A DNA stretch of 64,000 nucleotides from Gadus chalcogrammus (taxonomy: Eukaryota > Chordata > Actinopteri > Gadiformes > Gadidae), in NCBI RefSeq assembly GCF_026213295.1, contig NC_079434.1, positions 8,389,857 to 8,453,856 on the forward strand, read 5' to 3'. The first letter of the stretch is position 1. The number at the start of each line of letters is the position of its first letter. A program made the position numbers and the translations under genes. Positions 9,803-27,059 of this stretch are shown piece by piece. Below the pieces are notes generated by a model. That model was not told the DNA's origin, did not search any database, and was given only the letters and a program-made list of their open reading frames with translations.

Positions 9803-9816
9803 GGAGAGGGAGAGGG
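9701..9816. repeat. (GA)n / GGGAGA purine tract
   Basis: About 116 bp of GA with GGGAGA interruptions, entirely purine on the plus strand. Mirror-like purine tracts can form triplex (H-DNA). Confidence 0.95.
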
Positions 9817-10626
9817 TTGAGAGAGTGGGCGAGCGAATCCCGTGTGCATCAGAGCGTTCAAGACGACCGACCGCTGCGTACAAGCGGAATCGTAATTGTC
9901 CAAGAGGAGTGGAGACGAGGAGGGGGGAGGGGCGGAGGGAAGGCAGGGAAGGCAGGGTTTGACAACAACAGGTTTTTAATTGCTTTCTGAAGACGAGGTA
10001 TGGGCGCACACTGTTGAATCGAAACAAGGCCCGAACACACAGGCCAACGCAGCGGAACACGGCACACAGCAAACATATCAATCCCGTCCTTACGTCCTAC
10101 TTCGTGTAGATTGCCGGGAATGGCGGTAGCGGCAGAACTGTGTGTGAGATGTATCATCACGGCCATAATGAGAGGCCCACCGGGCTGATGTTTGTTGATG
10201 CGAAGGGCTCGCTGCCGCGCAACACAGCGCGGCGCGGCTTCACTTCCTGCGGTTTTGTTTCCCGTCTACTTTAAGACGGTTAGCCTGGCAGGCAACATCT
10301 GTTCCGAAGGCGGATGTTACAGGGCCTAAATGGAGCCAGCGGCCGCAGCCGGGTGAAGACGGGGAATGAGGAGTGATGTATTATTCACAGGGCAGATCCC
10401 GGGCTCGGGAAATGGGTAGTGTGGTGTAAGACGCTCGCAGGAAAAGGCACCGGTGTTGGTGTGTTGTTGAGACCGTCACTGTCCCTTTAAATTTGGGTTG
10501 AAGTTTACTTTCAGTTTTGTTTTCAGTCCTCTCACGCGTGTCCCGTGGTCGCTGTGGCTGCAGACCGATCAGAGCGGATGCAAGTGCAATGCAGAGGTGT
10601 TGGCCGTCCGTTGTTAATGCTAGATC
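9817..10626. other. Moderately CpG-containing single-copy DNA
   Basis: No gene recognised. A CpG-rich stretch (10195-10260, GCCGCGCAACACAGCGCGGCGCGG) and several short open frames are present, none with a known domain. Confidence 0.45.
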
Positions 10627-10696
10627 ACAGCCATACACGCAAACACATGCATGCGCGAACACGCACACACACACGCATATACATAGACACACACAT

Positions 10697-10745
<49 letters not shown>

Positions 10746-10826
10746 CGTGCATGCACACACACGCACACACACATCCACACACACACATACGCACAAACAC
10801 ACACACACATGCACACACACACACAT

Positions 10827-10917
<91 letters not shown>

Positions 10918-10984
10918 TAAACACACACACAACCAAACATACCCACACACACAAAATCCACAAACACACACAGACATACACATA

Positions 10985-11052
<68 letters not shown>
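10627..11052. repeat. Long compound (CA)n array
   Basis: More than 400 bp of CA-dominated sequence with pure blocks at about 10696-10742, 10829-10914 and 10986-11052, separated by CA-rich degenerate sequence with TGCA and CATA variants. Long Cys-Val and His-Thr frames on both strands come from this repeat. Confidence 0.95.
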
Positions 11053-13299
<2,247 letters not shown>

Positions 13300-13466
13300 A
13301 GCGTATGGTTGGATGTTCGACACCTAGTCAAACGGTAATGGATTCGATCACCAATGTCCACGACCGACTGGCATCCTTGAGTATGATGCCAATGACCCCT
13401 CCCTGCTCCCCAGCAACATGCATCTGAAAGTTAATTTGGATCAAAGCATCTGCTAAATGATTCTCG
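13300..13466 (+). mobile_element. tRNA-type SINE copy
   Basis: A head with a B-box-like GGATTCGATCAC (about 13341) is followed by the body phrase CCCTCCCTGCTCC and the fish SINE tail TTTGGATCAAAGCATCTGCTAAATGA (about 13436-13461; the family form is TTTGGATAAAAGCGTCTGCTAAATGA). Diverged, with no target duplication seen. Confidence 0.6.
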
Positions 13467-13543
13467 GACCGGCCGCGTTGGCACGCCATCACAGGGCAAA
13501 GCCTGGCGGTAAGGCAATGGGATCATTTGATTTAACTGCTGCT

Positions 13544-13545
13544 AC

Positions 13546-13591
<46 letters not shown>

Positions 13592-13680
13592 CGTTTTTAT
13601 CTGTGTGCACGTGTGTGTGTCTGTGTGTGAGTGTGTGTGTATACGTGTGAGTGTCTGTGCATGCGTGTGAGAGTGTGCAT
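13544..13680. repeat. (GT)n, pure then degenerate
   Basis: A GT core at about 13557-13590 is followed by GT-rich degenerate sequence with CTGTGTG and ATACGTG variants. Confidence 0.9.
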
Positions 13681-14257
13681 GATTATTGTTAACCTTGGCC
13701 TCAACGCTGCATTTGAAATATTATTTCTCCACTACGGCCACTGCTGCAGTATCGCCATGCTTACATTTTTTCCAACCATATTTAAAACTAATTATGTTTT
13801 TTAATTGGCTGTGTGTTGTGTCTCTGCTGGGCTTTATCGAGGTCGGAAGAAGGGAGGTTGGGGGGGGGGTTGTCCCTGCAGTGCGGATGCAGTTCAAAGC
13901 CCAACCTCATACACACAAAGGTGTCCGAGCATCACTGTCTGCTTGCGAGGGACACTGCCTTCCCTATTTGAAAGAACAAGCCCAGCGCAGCGTTCCCCTT
14001 GTTGTCTGCTGCGGTAGTCAGCCGTGGAATGGCCAAAAGCGACAATGTTCTTTTTCCAAAGTATTGTCTGTCCAGCGAACAGCAGGTCGAGATGGACAGC
14101 TTACTTTCGGCGGTAAATAGTTCCATTGTTTATCCAGAAAGAGCCTATCACAAGCGATGGTAGAGCTATGCCAGTGGCTTTGCTCAGCAGGAATCAAACA
14201 TTTCACATCACAGTCTTTGGAAATCAGGGAGGGCAGGAGATGACACCAAACTAGTCG
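13681..14257. other. Single-copy DNA
   Basis: Overlapping open frames of up to 144 codons occur on both strands (13686-14120 plus, 14018-14302 minus), but neither shows a known domain, and competing frames on both strands argue against coding. Confidence 0.45.
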
Positions 14258-14410
14258 TGAAAAGTATGGGCTGGGTTCGAAATCCCTAATGACCACGGCC
14301 ATCTACCTGATGGCATCCCTGATGAGGAGGCCAACACCCGCACACTTGGACAGATTTGTGAGAAATCACAAAGTCGGTTTGGATAGGCGTCTGCTAAAAG
14401 TGGATTGAAT
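14258..14410 (+). mobile_element. tRNA-type SINE copy
   Basis: A B-box-like GGGTTCGAAATCCC (14273-14286) and the tail GTCGGTTTGGATAGGCGTCT followed by GCTAAAAG (about 14373-14400) mark a SINE of the same general type as at 13.3 kb. Confidence 0.65.
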
Positions 14411-15729
14411 AAATTGATACCCAGGATCACCGTTTGTGATCCCAGACACCAAATCAGAGGGCCGGTCACAGTTTTCATTAGCGGTGTCTGCACCCTGCCT
14501 TTGTGAACACGCCCCTATCTGACACAGACACCCGCTGTGGGGAATATCTCTGTTTCAAGGGCCTCCTCATCAGCCATATGCACTCTGGAATTGAAACCTG
14601 ATTGGTTTTGTTGTTGTTGTTGTTGTTGTCCCACAAACGGTTAAGGCTCTTGGCTAATCTATAGGTTTGTTTTCCACCTTTGTTTTGCCATCTCGTTCAG
14701 GAGTAAAGCGGAGCGGGCCGCTGAGTTTTCCCACGGAGACATGCGTCTGGGCAGCGGGGGTGATTCAATTACCCTCTGTCAGACAGCGGTGGCGTCGCCG
14801 TGTCTCGCCGCCGCCGCGTCCTGACTGAGGGACACGGGGCCCTTGTACCAGGACTCTGCGATGGCTCAATTGACTAACAACTCGGTGGCAAATAAACTTG
14901 CCTTTCAGCAAGCAAAACTCTAGGACTGTTGGGATTGTTTACCTCTTTGGCCGATAGCAACGTCCTGAGTTGTCAGTTTGTTGTTTGCATGTTATTTCTT
15001 TTTTTGGTTTGCTAAAACTAATCATTAGCATTAGTTTATTGATATACCCATACTATGAACGGCCTTCTCCAAATGCTGCTTGAATCTTGATCGCTTTTAG
15101 CGTTAACTGTTATATCCTTTGAGCATGTAAGCCTGTTAGCTTGCCGTTTGTTTAGCAGAACAATTGGCTATATCTATTAGATCCTTTACATTTTATTGGG
15201 AGGTCTCTGATCTCCAATCTAATGTTAAGCCACACCCACTAACAACACCCCCAAAGTAAGCACGGCCAGTGAATCAATCGGCGAGAAGCAGTAAAACAAT
15301 CTTGTACTAAACTCCTCTACAAGCCGACGCTGTTGCTTCACTGCTTGTAAAGCTGTCAAATCAAACACACCGTAAACGCCTCGCTCGCGTGTACTGGCTC
15401 AAAGTGAAACAATCGCTGGATTGGTTCGCGTCTCCCAGTGCGCATGACCGCATTGATTTCTCATGGCGAAACGTAGCATGAGCTCTAACCAACAAGCCAG
15501 CTGAGGGGAGTGGGGGATACAAAGGCCAGAACACCAGCAAAGAACATCTGTACACCGATGGGCTGAATCTCATTAACCTAAATGCTACAGGTGTAACAAA
15601 CGGCTCTGAGCAGCTGCAGCTAATTCCCTTGGAGGGATTCTCATCCTCTGATATCTGACTTAGGATGTCAGACATGTTAAGGCAATCCAGAAGACAGGGA
15701 AAGATAAGGGGAAGACAGACCGGCATGAT
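14411..15729. other. Single-copy DNA with (GTT)n
   Basis: A GTT trinucleotide run lies at about 14609-14630. A 121-codon minus-strand frame (15361-15726) has no recognisable domain. Nothing else could be supported. Confidence 0.45.
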
Positions 15730-15885
15730 GGAGGCAAGCTGAGGTAGGAGGGTGTAGTAGCAATATGGTATTCCACTCCAATCCCAGAGTAAATGCTCCT
15801 AATCCCTACCACCTCCTTGATGACCTGTGTCTGACCTCACAGGAAGTCCCTTTGGATGAGAAGCCTCTGCTGAAAGACCAAGCAG
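15730..15885 (+). mobile_element. tRNA-type SINE copy, 3' body and tail
   Basis: The text AATCCCTACCACCTCCTTGATGACCTGTGTCTGAC, then AGGAAGTCCCTTTGGATGAG and AAGCCTCTGCTGAAA, is the SINE body and tail. It is the closest single-unit match to the 41-bp repeat that expanded at 37.8-39.3 kb. The head is diverged. Confidence 0.6.
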
Positions 15886-15921
15886 TAAATAGCGTCTCCC
15901 CTGCTCCGGCTGTTTGGTTAT

Positions 15922-17366
15922 GTTATACTCAGTGGTGGACGAAGTACTCGAACGAACGTACTTGAGTAAAAGTTGAGATACCTAGTGTAAAATATTACCC
16001 CAGTAAAAGTGGAAGTACTCCCTTTAAACGTCGACTTGAGTAAAAGTATAAAAGTACTTGGCTTCAGTATCAAAAGTAAAAGTAATTTAGTGTAATGTTG
16101 TTCCAATGTCTTGCTATGTCCTTTATACACTGAGTCAAATAATTGAAGGTTAAAAAAAACACTATCAACACTCTAAATACAGTGTTTTTCTATTTGTGAT
16201 ATCTGATACTGATATCATTTGAAACTAGAAAATCTATTCACCGCAGAAAATGTGGTGAGTTCTGTAGTGCAAACTGAGGTTGAAAATATGTTTTAGTAAA
16301 TCCACATAGATGTAAAGAAATGTTAAATGGTGCGCCTAAACATGAACAAATCTCCTTACGACTGGTGCAGAGGTTTGAGTGACAGATCTGATGGGCCTCT
16401 CTCGCCCCTAATTCCGATTGGACAGGCAAGCATTGTTTTTAGCATTTAGATTCTACCGGGAGTACACCTGGATATGTAGAAAGCACCTAGCCTCTAGCCA
16501 TATAAACGGGGGTCCCCACAGACAAACGCACAACAATCAAGCATATTTCCAATCAATTAATAATTGTAACCTATAATGTAACCGTTTAAGCTTGACATGG
16601 TGTTTCTAGGTTCAATATTGACGTTGTTTAGGCTCCGCGACGTCCGCAATGGTTAAGGCCGATTTAGGGTCGTTTTAGACGCAGAGACGTAAGCACGTAA
16701 TTGACACAAGGGACTTGTTTTAGACAAGTTTTGATTTACGGTTCCTTTAAGGTTCCTTAAGGATTGCGCGTGTTGCAAGGGGATTCTCCGCCAGAACAGT
16801 AGGGGGAGCAACGAACGAATCTGTGGGCGTGGAAGTGGAAATCGCTGGCTTGTTTATATTTATAATTATCATAATTCGTTCTTGTGTTTTCTTCTTCTCC
16901 TTCTTCAAAATTCTTCATTCGCTTCTGTCACAGCCTTTTAAAAATGGCGCTATTATGCTGTAAAACCGGAAATGTGAGACTCCTGAAAGGATGTGGTTAG
17001 CTGGCCAATCACAGTCTTGCTGCGTAGGGCCGTAGTGTTTTAGTCGCATAGTCAGGAATTTTGGCAGACGCACTTAAGCACGTAAGGGGGGATATTTTAC
17101 CGCGCAAGGGGGGGTTATGTATCTTACGTGCTTACGCGTTACGTCTAAAACAGAGCATATATCGGCCTTAAGCTGTGTCTATGTTCACGCATGCATGTCG
17201 GGGAAAGGACAGTTGAAGGTTTTTGGAATGTAGTGGAGTAAAAACTATGATTTCCCCCTACGAAATGTAGTTGAGTAAAAGAATAAAGCCTCACAAAATA
17301 ATGATACTCAAGTAAAGTACAGATACGCTAAAAAGTTACTTAAGTACAGTAACAGTTGGTTATACT
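15922..17366. mobile_element. hAT-superfamily non-autonomous element with 8-bp target duplication
   Basis: The element body is 15930-17358, flanked by GTTATACT at 15922-15929 and 17359-17366. It starts CAGTGGTGGACGAAGTACTC and ends ...AGTACAGTAACAGTTG. The inverse of the right end starts CAACTGTTACTGTACTTAAG, so the terminal repeats are imperfect. Subterminal ACTTGAGTAAAAGT motifs in both orientations are characteristic of Tol2-like hAT ends. No transposase frame is present, so it would need a transposase from elsewhere. A second element lies within it. Confidence 0.88.
16653..17171. mobile_element. Nested inverted-repeat element flanked by TTAA
   Basis: The body 16657-17167 begins GGCCGATTTAGGGTCGTTTT and ends in the imperfect complement of that sequence; the two arms agree over roughly 45 bp, including AAGCACGTAA. 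TTAA flanks both sides (16653-16656, 17168-17171). A TTAA target fits Kolobok- or piggyBac-type transposases; TA or TTA targets cannot be excluded because the flank is palindromic. No coding sequence. Being inside the hAT element, it inserted later or was carried with it. Confidence 0.75.
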
Positions 17367-17902
17367 ACAGCCACTTATACTACTAAACCAATCCTGGAAT
17401 TATTTCATCATCTGATTTTTCATTTGCTAATCAATCAAAGGTGACTACATATTTACTTCAATATGGTACAATGAAAAAAAATATATTAACAGAAGACAGG
17501 GGCCAAAATAAAAAAATAAAATAAATGTATTAATATCAATAAAACGAAAGAGATAGGAATGTCATGAAGACAAAATGAGAGAGAAAGAAAGAAAGAAGAA
17601 AGTATGAGATAAAGGAAATAAAGAAGTGCTCTGTTCAGTTGTACTCTTTCTTAAGAAATGACCAAAGGAGGATATATGTTCATGGACGTCTTCGCGCCGT
17701 TTCTACCAATTTGTGTTAAACCCGGAGACCCAGAGATAAAACCAAACTGGCAAATTGGAAAAGACAGCGAAGGGTTCACAGTGTTAATGTACGAACATCT
17801 CATAAAGGATATGACATCATCTTACAGATGCCATAAAGTCACACCCGTGCACACATACACACACATTCTCAAACACACGCGCTTCTGAACACTAAAGTAT
17901 GA

Positions 17903-17905
<3 letters not shown>
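17367..17905. other. AT-rich single-copy DNA
   Basis: A purine-rich GAAAGAAAGAAAG stretch lies at 17581-17600. An open frame of 76 codons (17658-17888) is of unknown type and runs into CA repeat. No gene claimed. Confidence 0.5.
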
Positions 17906-17980
<75 letters not shown>

Positions 17981-17996
17981 GCACACAGGCACACAG
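17906..17996. repeat. (CA)n microsatellite
   Basis: Pure CA to about 17972, then GCACACAG variant units. Confidence 0.95.
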
Positions 17997-20481
<2,485 letters not shown>

Positions 20482-20833
20482 CACGCACACATTGACACGC
20501 GCACAGCACAGACGCACACACAGACACACAAATACACACTAACATGCACATACAAAGACACACATACACGCCCACAAACATACACTCAGACACACGTACA
20601 CAGACAAACACACACACACATACACACACTTTTTATTATTTCGATGACCATAATGACAACCGCAGGTCATGAGGCTTACAGAGTAAAGGGTATTGGTATA
20701 GAAAACACCCACAAACAGGCAGACACACACACAAACACACACAAAAACACACACACGCACACACACACAAACAGGCACAACACACACACACACACACAGA
20801 CACACAGACACACAGACACACACACACACACTC
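20482..20833. repeat. Two degenerate (CA)n arrays around a unique core
   Basis: CA-rich degenerate arrays at about 20482-20632 and 20706-20833 flank the unique stretch 20633-20705 (CATAATGACAACCGCAGGTCATGAGG...TATTGGTATAGAAAACACC). A closely related core flanked by GT sequence occurs in reverse orientation at 41.87-41.94 kb (GTTTTCTATACCAATAAC...CATGCCCTGCAGTTGTCATTATTTTCA). The two are diverged copies of one repeat family. Confidence 0.75.
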
Positions 20834-20858
20834 ACACCGGGGGCAGGGCCGGTCCCAC

Positions 20859-21696
20859 TCATGCCGCTTTCACACCAAAAAGAACCGAGAGCCAGTTCCG
20901 GGCTGGTGCTAGGGCCAGTTCCAAACTGGTTCCAGCCTTACCCCAGTTAAGAACCGGTTGGTTTCACACCGGCGAGAGCCAGCCACGGAGCCGGCGTGAG
21001 CAACGTCATGACGTCACTGCAAACGTCTCCGCTAGTGAGCTTGGACAGAAGCATACGTCCGACATCTTTCTTTATTCAGGGTGGAAATAGTAACATAGTT
21101 ACGCCATTAAATGCGTTTATGGAAACATTTTTAGCGAGAAATGTGCATTTTACTTTCATAATGTTCGCTCGGTGAATGTGAAGGATGTTTGGTTTGATAG
21201 TTATGACGAAGAGGGAACGCTCCGTTCACTTGCATGGACATGGACTCATCTAGCTGCGTTGGCGCGTTGACGCGTTGAAGGTTGAACCACCACACAATGA
21301 TCAAGCGTCAGGTTAGGCGCGCAGAAGAACCCTCGCGCCAGTTTCAAACACAACAACAATAATTTCGTTCGTTCTTTGAATATTCCGATTTAAAACAAAA
21401 TCAGAAAAAACAAAAAAGAACCATACACGGATTCACGTCCATTGTTTACTTCGGTGTTTTAAAAAATGCCGGTCTTCGTTGGTCTTCGTGTTTATGAAGG
21501 TACGGATAACTCCTCCCCCTGCCCCCTGCGTAAAAGCGGTTCTCGTTCTAGCCCAGCTCTAAAGTGGGGCCAGAGTTGAACCGATTTTTAGGGGCCGGAG
21601 CCGGTTCTTTGTGCGGTGTGAAACCAAAGCCCTGGCCCTAGCTCCGAACTGGCCCGGAACCGGCCCCGATTTTGCGGCGGTGTGAAAGGGGCATCA
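20859..21696. mobile_element. Harbinger-like MITE with TCA target duplication
   Basis: The body 20862-21693 starts TGCCGCTTTCACACC and ends GGTGTGAAAGGGGCA. TCA flanks both ends (20859-20861, 21694-21696). The arms stay similar for roughly 60 bp through GAACCG / CCAGTTCCGGGC / GCTAGGGCCAG phrases. A 3-bp target suggests PIF/Harbinger, whose usual target is TWA, so the family call is tentative. It has no coding capacity and carries a perfect CRE palindrome (TGACGTCA, 21009-21016). Confidence 0.75.
21009..21016. promoter_or_regulatory. CRE palindrome TGACGTCA inside the MITE
   Basis: Perfect 8-bp CREB/ATF site in the context CGTCATGACGTCACTGC. Binding is inferred from the motif only. Confidence 0.4.
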
Positions 21697-23014
21697 GAGG
21701 AGTGGGAGCTGGTCCTGCCTCAGACTCTGCACCCCAGGGGCCCTCTCTCTCTGAGTGGAGGAGCTCTAAAGGGCCTCTACCTCACGACCTGGGGCGCTGC
21801 TGATTATCCCATTAGGAGCCACTTCAGAATCCACCCTACGGTGAAGTGACATATCACGGGGGCGGGTCCACCAGCCGGCATGACGGATGGCTCGGCTCCA
21901 CCAGTCGCTACAGTCTGCTGCGTAGGCTCAGGCTGTGATTCGCCGGGGGGATGCGTGGGATTTCCCCCCCCTTTCTGGTACATATACCCCTGCCTCTGCT
22001 GAATTATTTTCGCCCCCCGCTAGGGCCAAAATTTCTCCCCCACTAGGAGTGATCAATGCTTCTTCTCTGTAGACCGTGTAAAATGCTTAAAATAGAAGTG
22101 GTTTGAGCTAAGTAAAGCGCTGTGACGTGAACAGTGTATTGTGCGATAGAACGATAAAATCCGATACAGACCACCCACTGCCAGCGCTCGCGTTCGTGAG
22201 ACAATAGATAATTTTGAGATTATTTTCTATTGAATATGGAGGTTGGTAAATGAGTGTTTTGGCATGCCTGGCTGCACTATCCATGTGTTGGAAGGGGGGT
22301 TTAATTCTTGCATGTTTTGTTTTGTTGTGCGTGATCGCAGCCCCAATGTGTCCGCATGAGGGAAGTTCAAGATAAGCTAGTAGAGTAAAAAAAAATATTG
22401 TAAAAATATTAAAGGATATATACACTGCTTGATGAGTGAAGTAAGCGTATGAACTGTATTAGTTCACTGCATTGATGCTTTCTTCCTTATGTGGGGTTCC
22501 CTACGTCAGGCTGCCTACGTCTATCCATGCATGGTTCTCTATCCCACCAGCCCACTGTGACCCAGGACAAGCTTGTGGATGAAACCTGCTCTAGAAGACG
22601 CTGGGTTATATGGGTACCTCGGTAGCTTCCCAGTCAGCCGGGCTCGCCTGCCACACTATGTTGATGGACCGTAGCCAAGCTGGAGGGACGGACACTGACT
22701 GGGTTGACGGGGGGCTACGGTTAGGAGGGGATCCTGCTGTGAGATCTGTTCTGCTCGTCTCCTGGGGGAGGAGTGTCAGACGCTGGCCGTGCCTCCGCAG
22801 TGTGTTTTGTCAGCTTTAGATCATAAAATCAAGCATTGAATCCCCTTTTTACATTGATTAAATTATATATTGTATATTACAGCTCTGTTAAACAAATCGA
22901 TATAATATAGATGCACATTATATTACCGCTATATTAAACAAATCTATCCAACCAAAGCGCTAATATGTCATGTAAACCAAATTAAATGTCACGGGAAGAC
23001 CTACACTCTCTCAC

Positions 23015-23015
<1 letters not shown>
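21697..23015. other. Single-copy non-coding DNA
   Basis: No gene recognised. The right half is AT-rich (22840-22985) with two near-repeats of ATTAAACAAATC (about 22888 and 22933). Confidence 0.5.
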
Positions 23016-23112
<97 letters not shown>

Positions 23113-23144
23113 GACCTGTCTGTCGACCTGTCTGTCGACCTGTC
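23016..23144. repeat. (TGTC)n tetranucleotide array with GACC variant
   Basis: About 24 TGTC units, then three copies of a 12-bp higher-order unit TGTCTGTCGACC. The derived unit shows array evolution at its right edge. Confidence 0.95.
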
Positions 23145-23949
23145 TCTCTCTCTCACACATCATCTTTGTCTCTCTGTCTTTGTCTGTCTTTTTCTCTCTC
23201 TACCACTGTCAGTCTCGCTCTCCGGGTTGCCATGGCCACGGTGTGGGGGTTAATGTCAGTTAATGTGGAGACAGTAGGTGACAGCCAAGTAAAGACTTCC
23301 AGCGAGTGACTGACACAGTCGGTCTGTAACCGTCGTCACGCTGGGGCCGTGAAGATATTCCTTTTGAAATATTTGTCATGGAGCTCGCTGTCAGATTAAC
23401 AGCGTTTTTGAGCACTGTTACACTCAACCTGAATACATGTCGTTTAGGGAAGGGGGATATGTTGAATTATGAAGCAGCGACCAAACGACGATTCAAATCG
23501 TTCAATTCTTATTCGAGCAGGTAGGTTGTAGGTTGTAAATTATACCGATTATAGTCCGCAACTTTTAAATGAATACTTGCACGGGAACTTTTTTCACTGC
23601 AGCCATGGCCTTTTATTCAGAGGTGTAAAAACAAAGAAGAACTCATCCACCCGCGACGCAATACAGCAATCAATTTCTGTCTGTTTCCGACAAAGTCGAG
23701 GAGATCTCCTTTTAAACCAACAGAACAACTGCTGATTATGTTTTGAGGAGTGTGCTTAGTCGAGTATTAACACCGCTGATCCCGCGTTGGAGCGGGGCCC
23801 TGAAAGTCGTGGGGAACTGTTACAATGCGCCCTGTCCACTGCTGCTTTCTCTACAGTGGCTCTGAGACTTGGTTCTGTTCCAAGCAGGCCTCTGATTGGG
23901 ACGGGGGTCTCTGAGGGGATCTCAGTGACTCTACATTATAGACATGGCT
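23145..23949. other. Single-copy DNA with an X-box-like site
   Basis: GTTGCCATGGCCAC (23226-23239) fits the symmetric RFX X-box pattern. No gene recognised. Confidence 0.45.
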
Positions 23950-24570
<621 letters not shown>

Positions 24571-24960
24571 GCCCCAGTGCTCCTACCCCTCCTCTCCTTC
24601 CATCCAACATCCTATCTGCTTCCTCGCTCACAACCGCTTCAACAGAAACCAGCTCTGGATGAACTAGACAGGATTAAACTAGACCAGTAGATACTTACCT
24701 AAGATGGAGTCAAGGAAACCAAGGATCGGGTTATGAGGTTGTTTATGAACATCATTGATCACCTGACTACTCGCAATACTTTTTTCTGCAAATCAGCCAA
24801 AAAGACTTTGAGTAATATTTGACAGGTACACTGCACAATTTGTCTGACTTTCGGCACCCTAACCACTAATTATCCTCCTATTCTGCCCCTTCAGATCCTA
24901 TATTCAAACACTGTGAACACATTTATTTTTAGCATGAAAAAGATATTTGTATATATTTAT
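24571..24960. other. Single-copy spacer
   Basis: Nothing recognised. Confidence 0.5.
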
Positions 24961-25035
24961 AGACCCCCGCACTACACTGGGAATCAAAACCCCTAATCCT
25001 GGCATTGTTGATGCCTTGCTCTAGCAGTGGGGCAA
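24961..25035 (-). mobile_element. Possible SINE head fragment, reverse orientation
   Basis: On the minus strand, GAGCAAGGCATCAACAATGCC is followed by AGGATTAGGGGTTTTGATTCCC, where GGTTTTGATTCCC resembles a B box. Short and diverged. Confidence 0.3.
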
Positions 25036-25850
25036 GGCTGGGCCACCAGGCGTTATGTGAAGCACGTGGATATTACAAAGGGGGGCGTTAGATTTAAGTG
25101 GAACACAGAGGCTGTGATTTGGGCTCTCTATAGCGGGGATCTGTTGTATGAAACAACGGGCGCCCAGCGACATGCACCCCTAACATCTTTATTCTGTCTC
25201 TCGGCGAAGAGAATAGAATGTAATTGGCAGAGAGAAGACAAAAAGAAAAAACCAAGCGCAAGAAACGACGAGACGAGAATAGGCCCATGAAAGTAATTCA
25301 TTTTCCAGTGAAGATCAATATGTACAGCTTTGTGTTCGAGAATAAAACAACTTTCAACAAGAGAGGGGGAACTTTTAATGTGACGAGAGAGGGAACTTTT
25401 AATGTGGCTCATTGCTGCCAGCAGGCTTTAGAAATGGAAGCATCTCTAAATTCAAACCAAGGAGTTGAAGGTCTGCCTTATTGTCCGAAGTTGGCCATCA
25501 GTAACCCATGGCTAAGCTCAGGACTCACTCCTCACATGGCCGTTATTGGATGAGCAAGGAAAGTAATACCCGTTGAAAAATGTATTTAGTAGGGTTAGCT
25601 TTTAGCAATTCACTTTTGTGCCAACCGCATTACAGTGATTTGGCGATCAGGAGCAGGTAGGGGAGCTCGCAAGAAGACAACTCATGCTGCGGGAGACTGG
25701 GATTGCGCCCGGTCGCCATGAGAGGCGACCACCTGCCCTTTACCATATTACCCCAAAGTTTCATAATGAAGATGTGTTCGATCGTTATTGTCTTTTGAAA
25801 CGATGATTCATTTCGACAAAAGTGTGGATATTAAACCGAACAACCGTAAC
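25036..25850. other. Single-copy non-coding DNA
   Basis: Two near-identical phrases AGAGGGGGAACTTTTAATGTG and AGAGAGGGAACTTTTAATGTG lie about 27 bp apart (25360-25405). No gene recognised. Confidence 0.5.
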
Positions 25851-26015
25851 CGTATAGGGAGCCGTCGTTAAACTCGAACCAGAAGAATGCCGCGTGTAGC
25901 TCTGGAAGCTTGATTACCCCGCGCCGTCCCCGGTCCCGACCGCGCTCCGTAATGAACGCGCTAATGACCAGTGGCGTACACGGAGCCGTCGCTTCATAAC
26001 CGCCCGACGTGGAAG
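25851..26015. promoter_or_regulatory. CpG-rich patch
   Basis: Dense CpG (GCCGCGTGTAG, CCCCGCGCCGTCCC, CGACCGCGCTCCG, CCGCCCGACG) in an otherwise CpG-poor setting. Possible CpG island remnant or conserved element. No transcript signals identified. Confidence 0.25.
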
Positions 26016-26060
26016 TCCTGCTAACGTGTATGTGTTGCTTTTAATGGCTCGCTCGCCCTT

Positions 26061-26480
<420 letters not shown>

Positions 26481-27059
26481 ACGGGGCGGTGTGTGTGTGA
26501 GATGAAAGAGATTCTAATGAAGAACTCTGCTTTGATTGCCGCCGAATAACACTTCCCGAACAATAGGAGGATCTGTATTTTTTCGCGGGGTTTTTCTTCC
26601 CAACCTAAGACAGGAGTTGAATTTAAATGAACAATGATTAAAAGTTGACTTCAATGGGAGGACGGTAAGAAGGCGAGCGCATTGTTTATTAAAGCGCCAA
26701 CTGTGAAAGATTTAAGACTTCAAATAAGCACCTGTACCTGTTAAAGCAGGGCTTTTCTGCTGCGTCTGCAAACACCAGTGCTGTGTGTGTGGCGGGATGT
26801 CAGATGAAGGCGCTCAGGTAAATGCCATCTTAACAGGATTGTCTTCGATTTGATGCTGTTATTATCCGTCACTCCTTGTCTCTCAAGTGCGATTATTCTT
26901 TTCTATATTCCAGGCAAAGTCGGAATAGTTCATGTTTTGCCTTGTGATTCACGGCCTGAATTTAGTTTTCTGTTGCTTTGATGTATTGCTATGTCCTGGT
27001 ATGGCGATGTATTGTAGAATGTTGTTTTCTTTTGTTTTGCGTAATGTTGTTTTGGCAGT
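26481..27059. other. Single-copy DNA
   Basis: Contains a donor-like CAG|GTAAAT at about 26818 preceded by a short Cys-rich frame. Without an acceptor I do not call an exon. Otherwise nothing recognised. Confidence 0.45.

Noticed and set aside
15361..15726. 121-codon minus-strand frame
   Set aside because: No recognisable domain and no splice or promoter context; length is within chance for 64 kb.
26740..26822. Cys-rich short frame ending at CAG|GTAAAT, possible exon
   Set aside because: Good donor but no convincing acceptor or pyrimidine tract, a stop just upstream, and no known domain.
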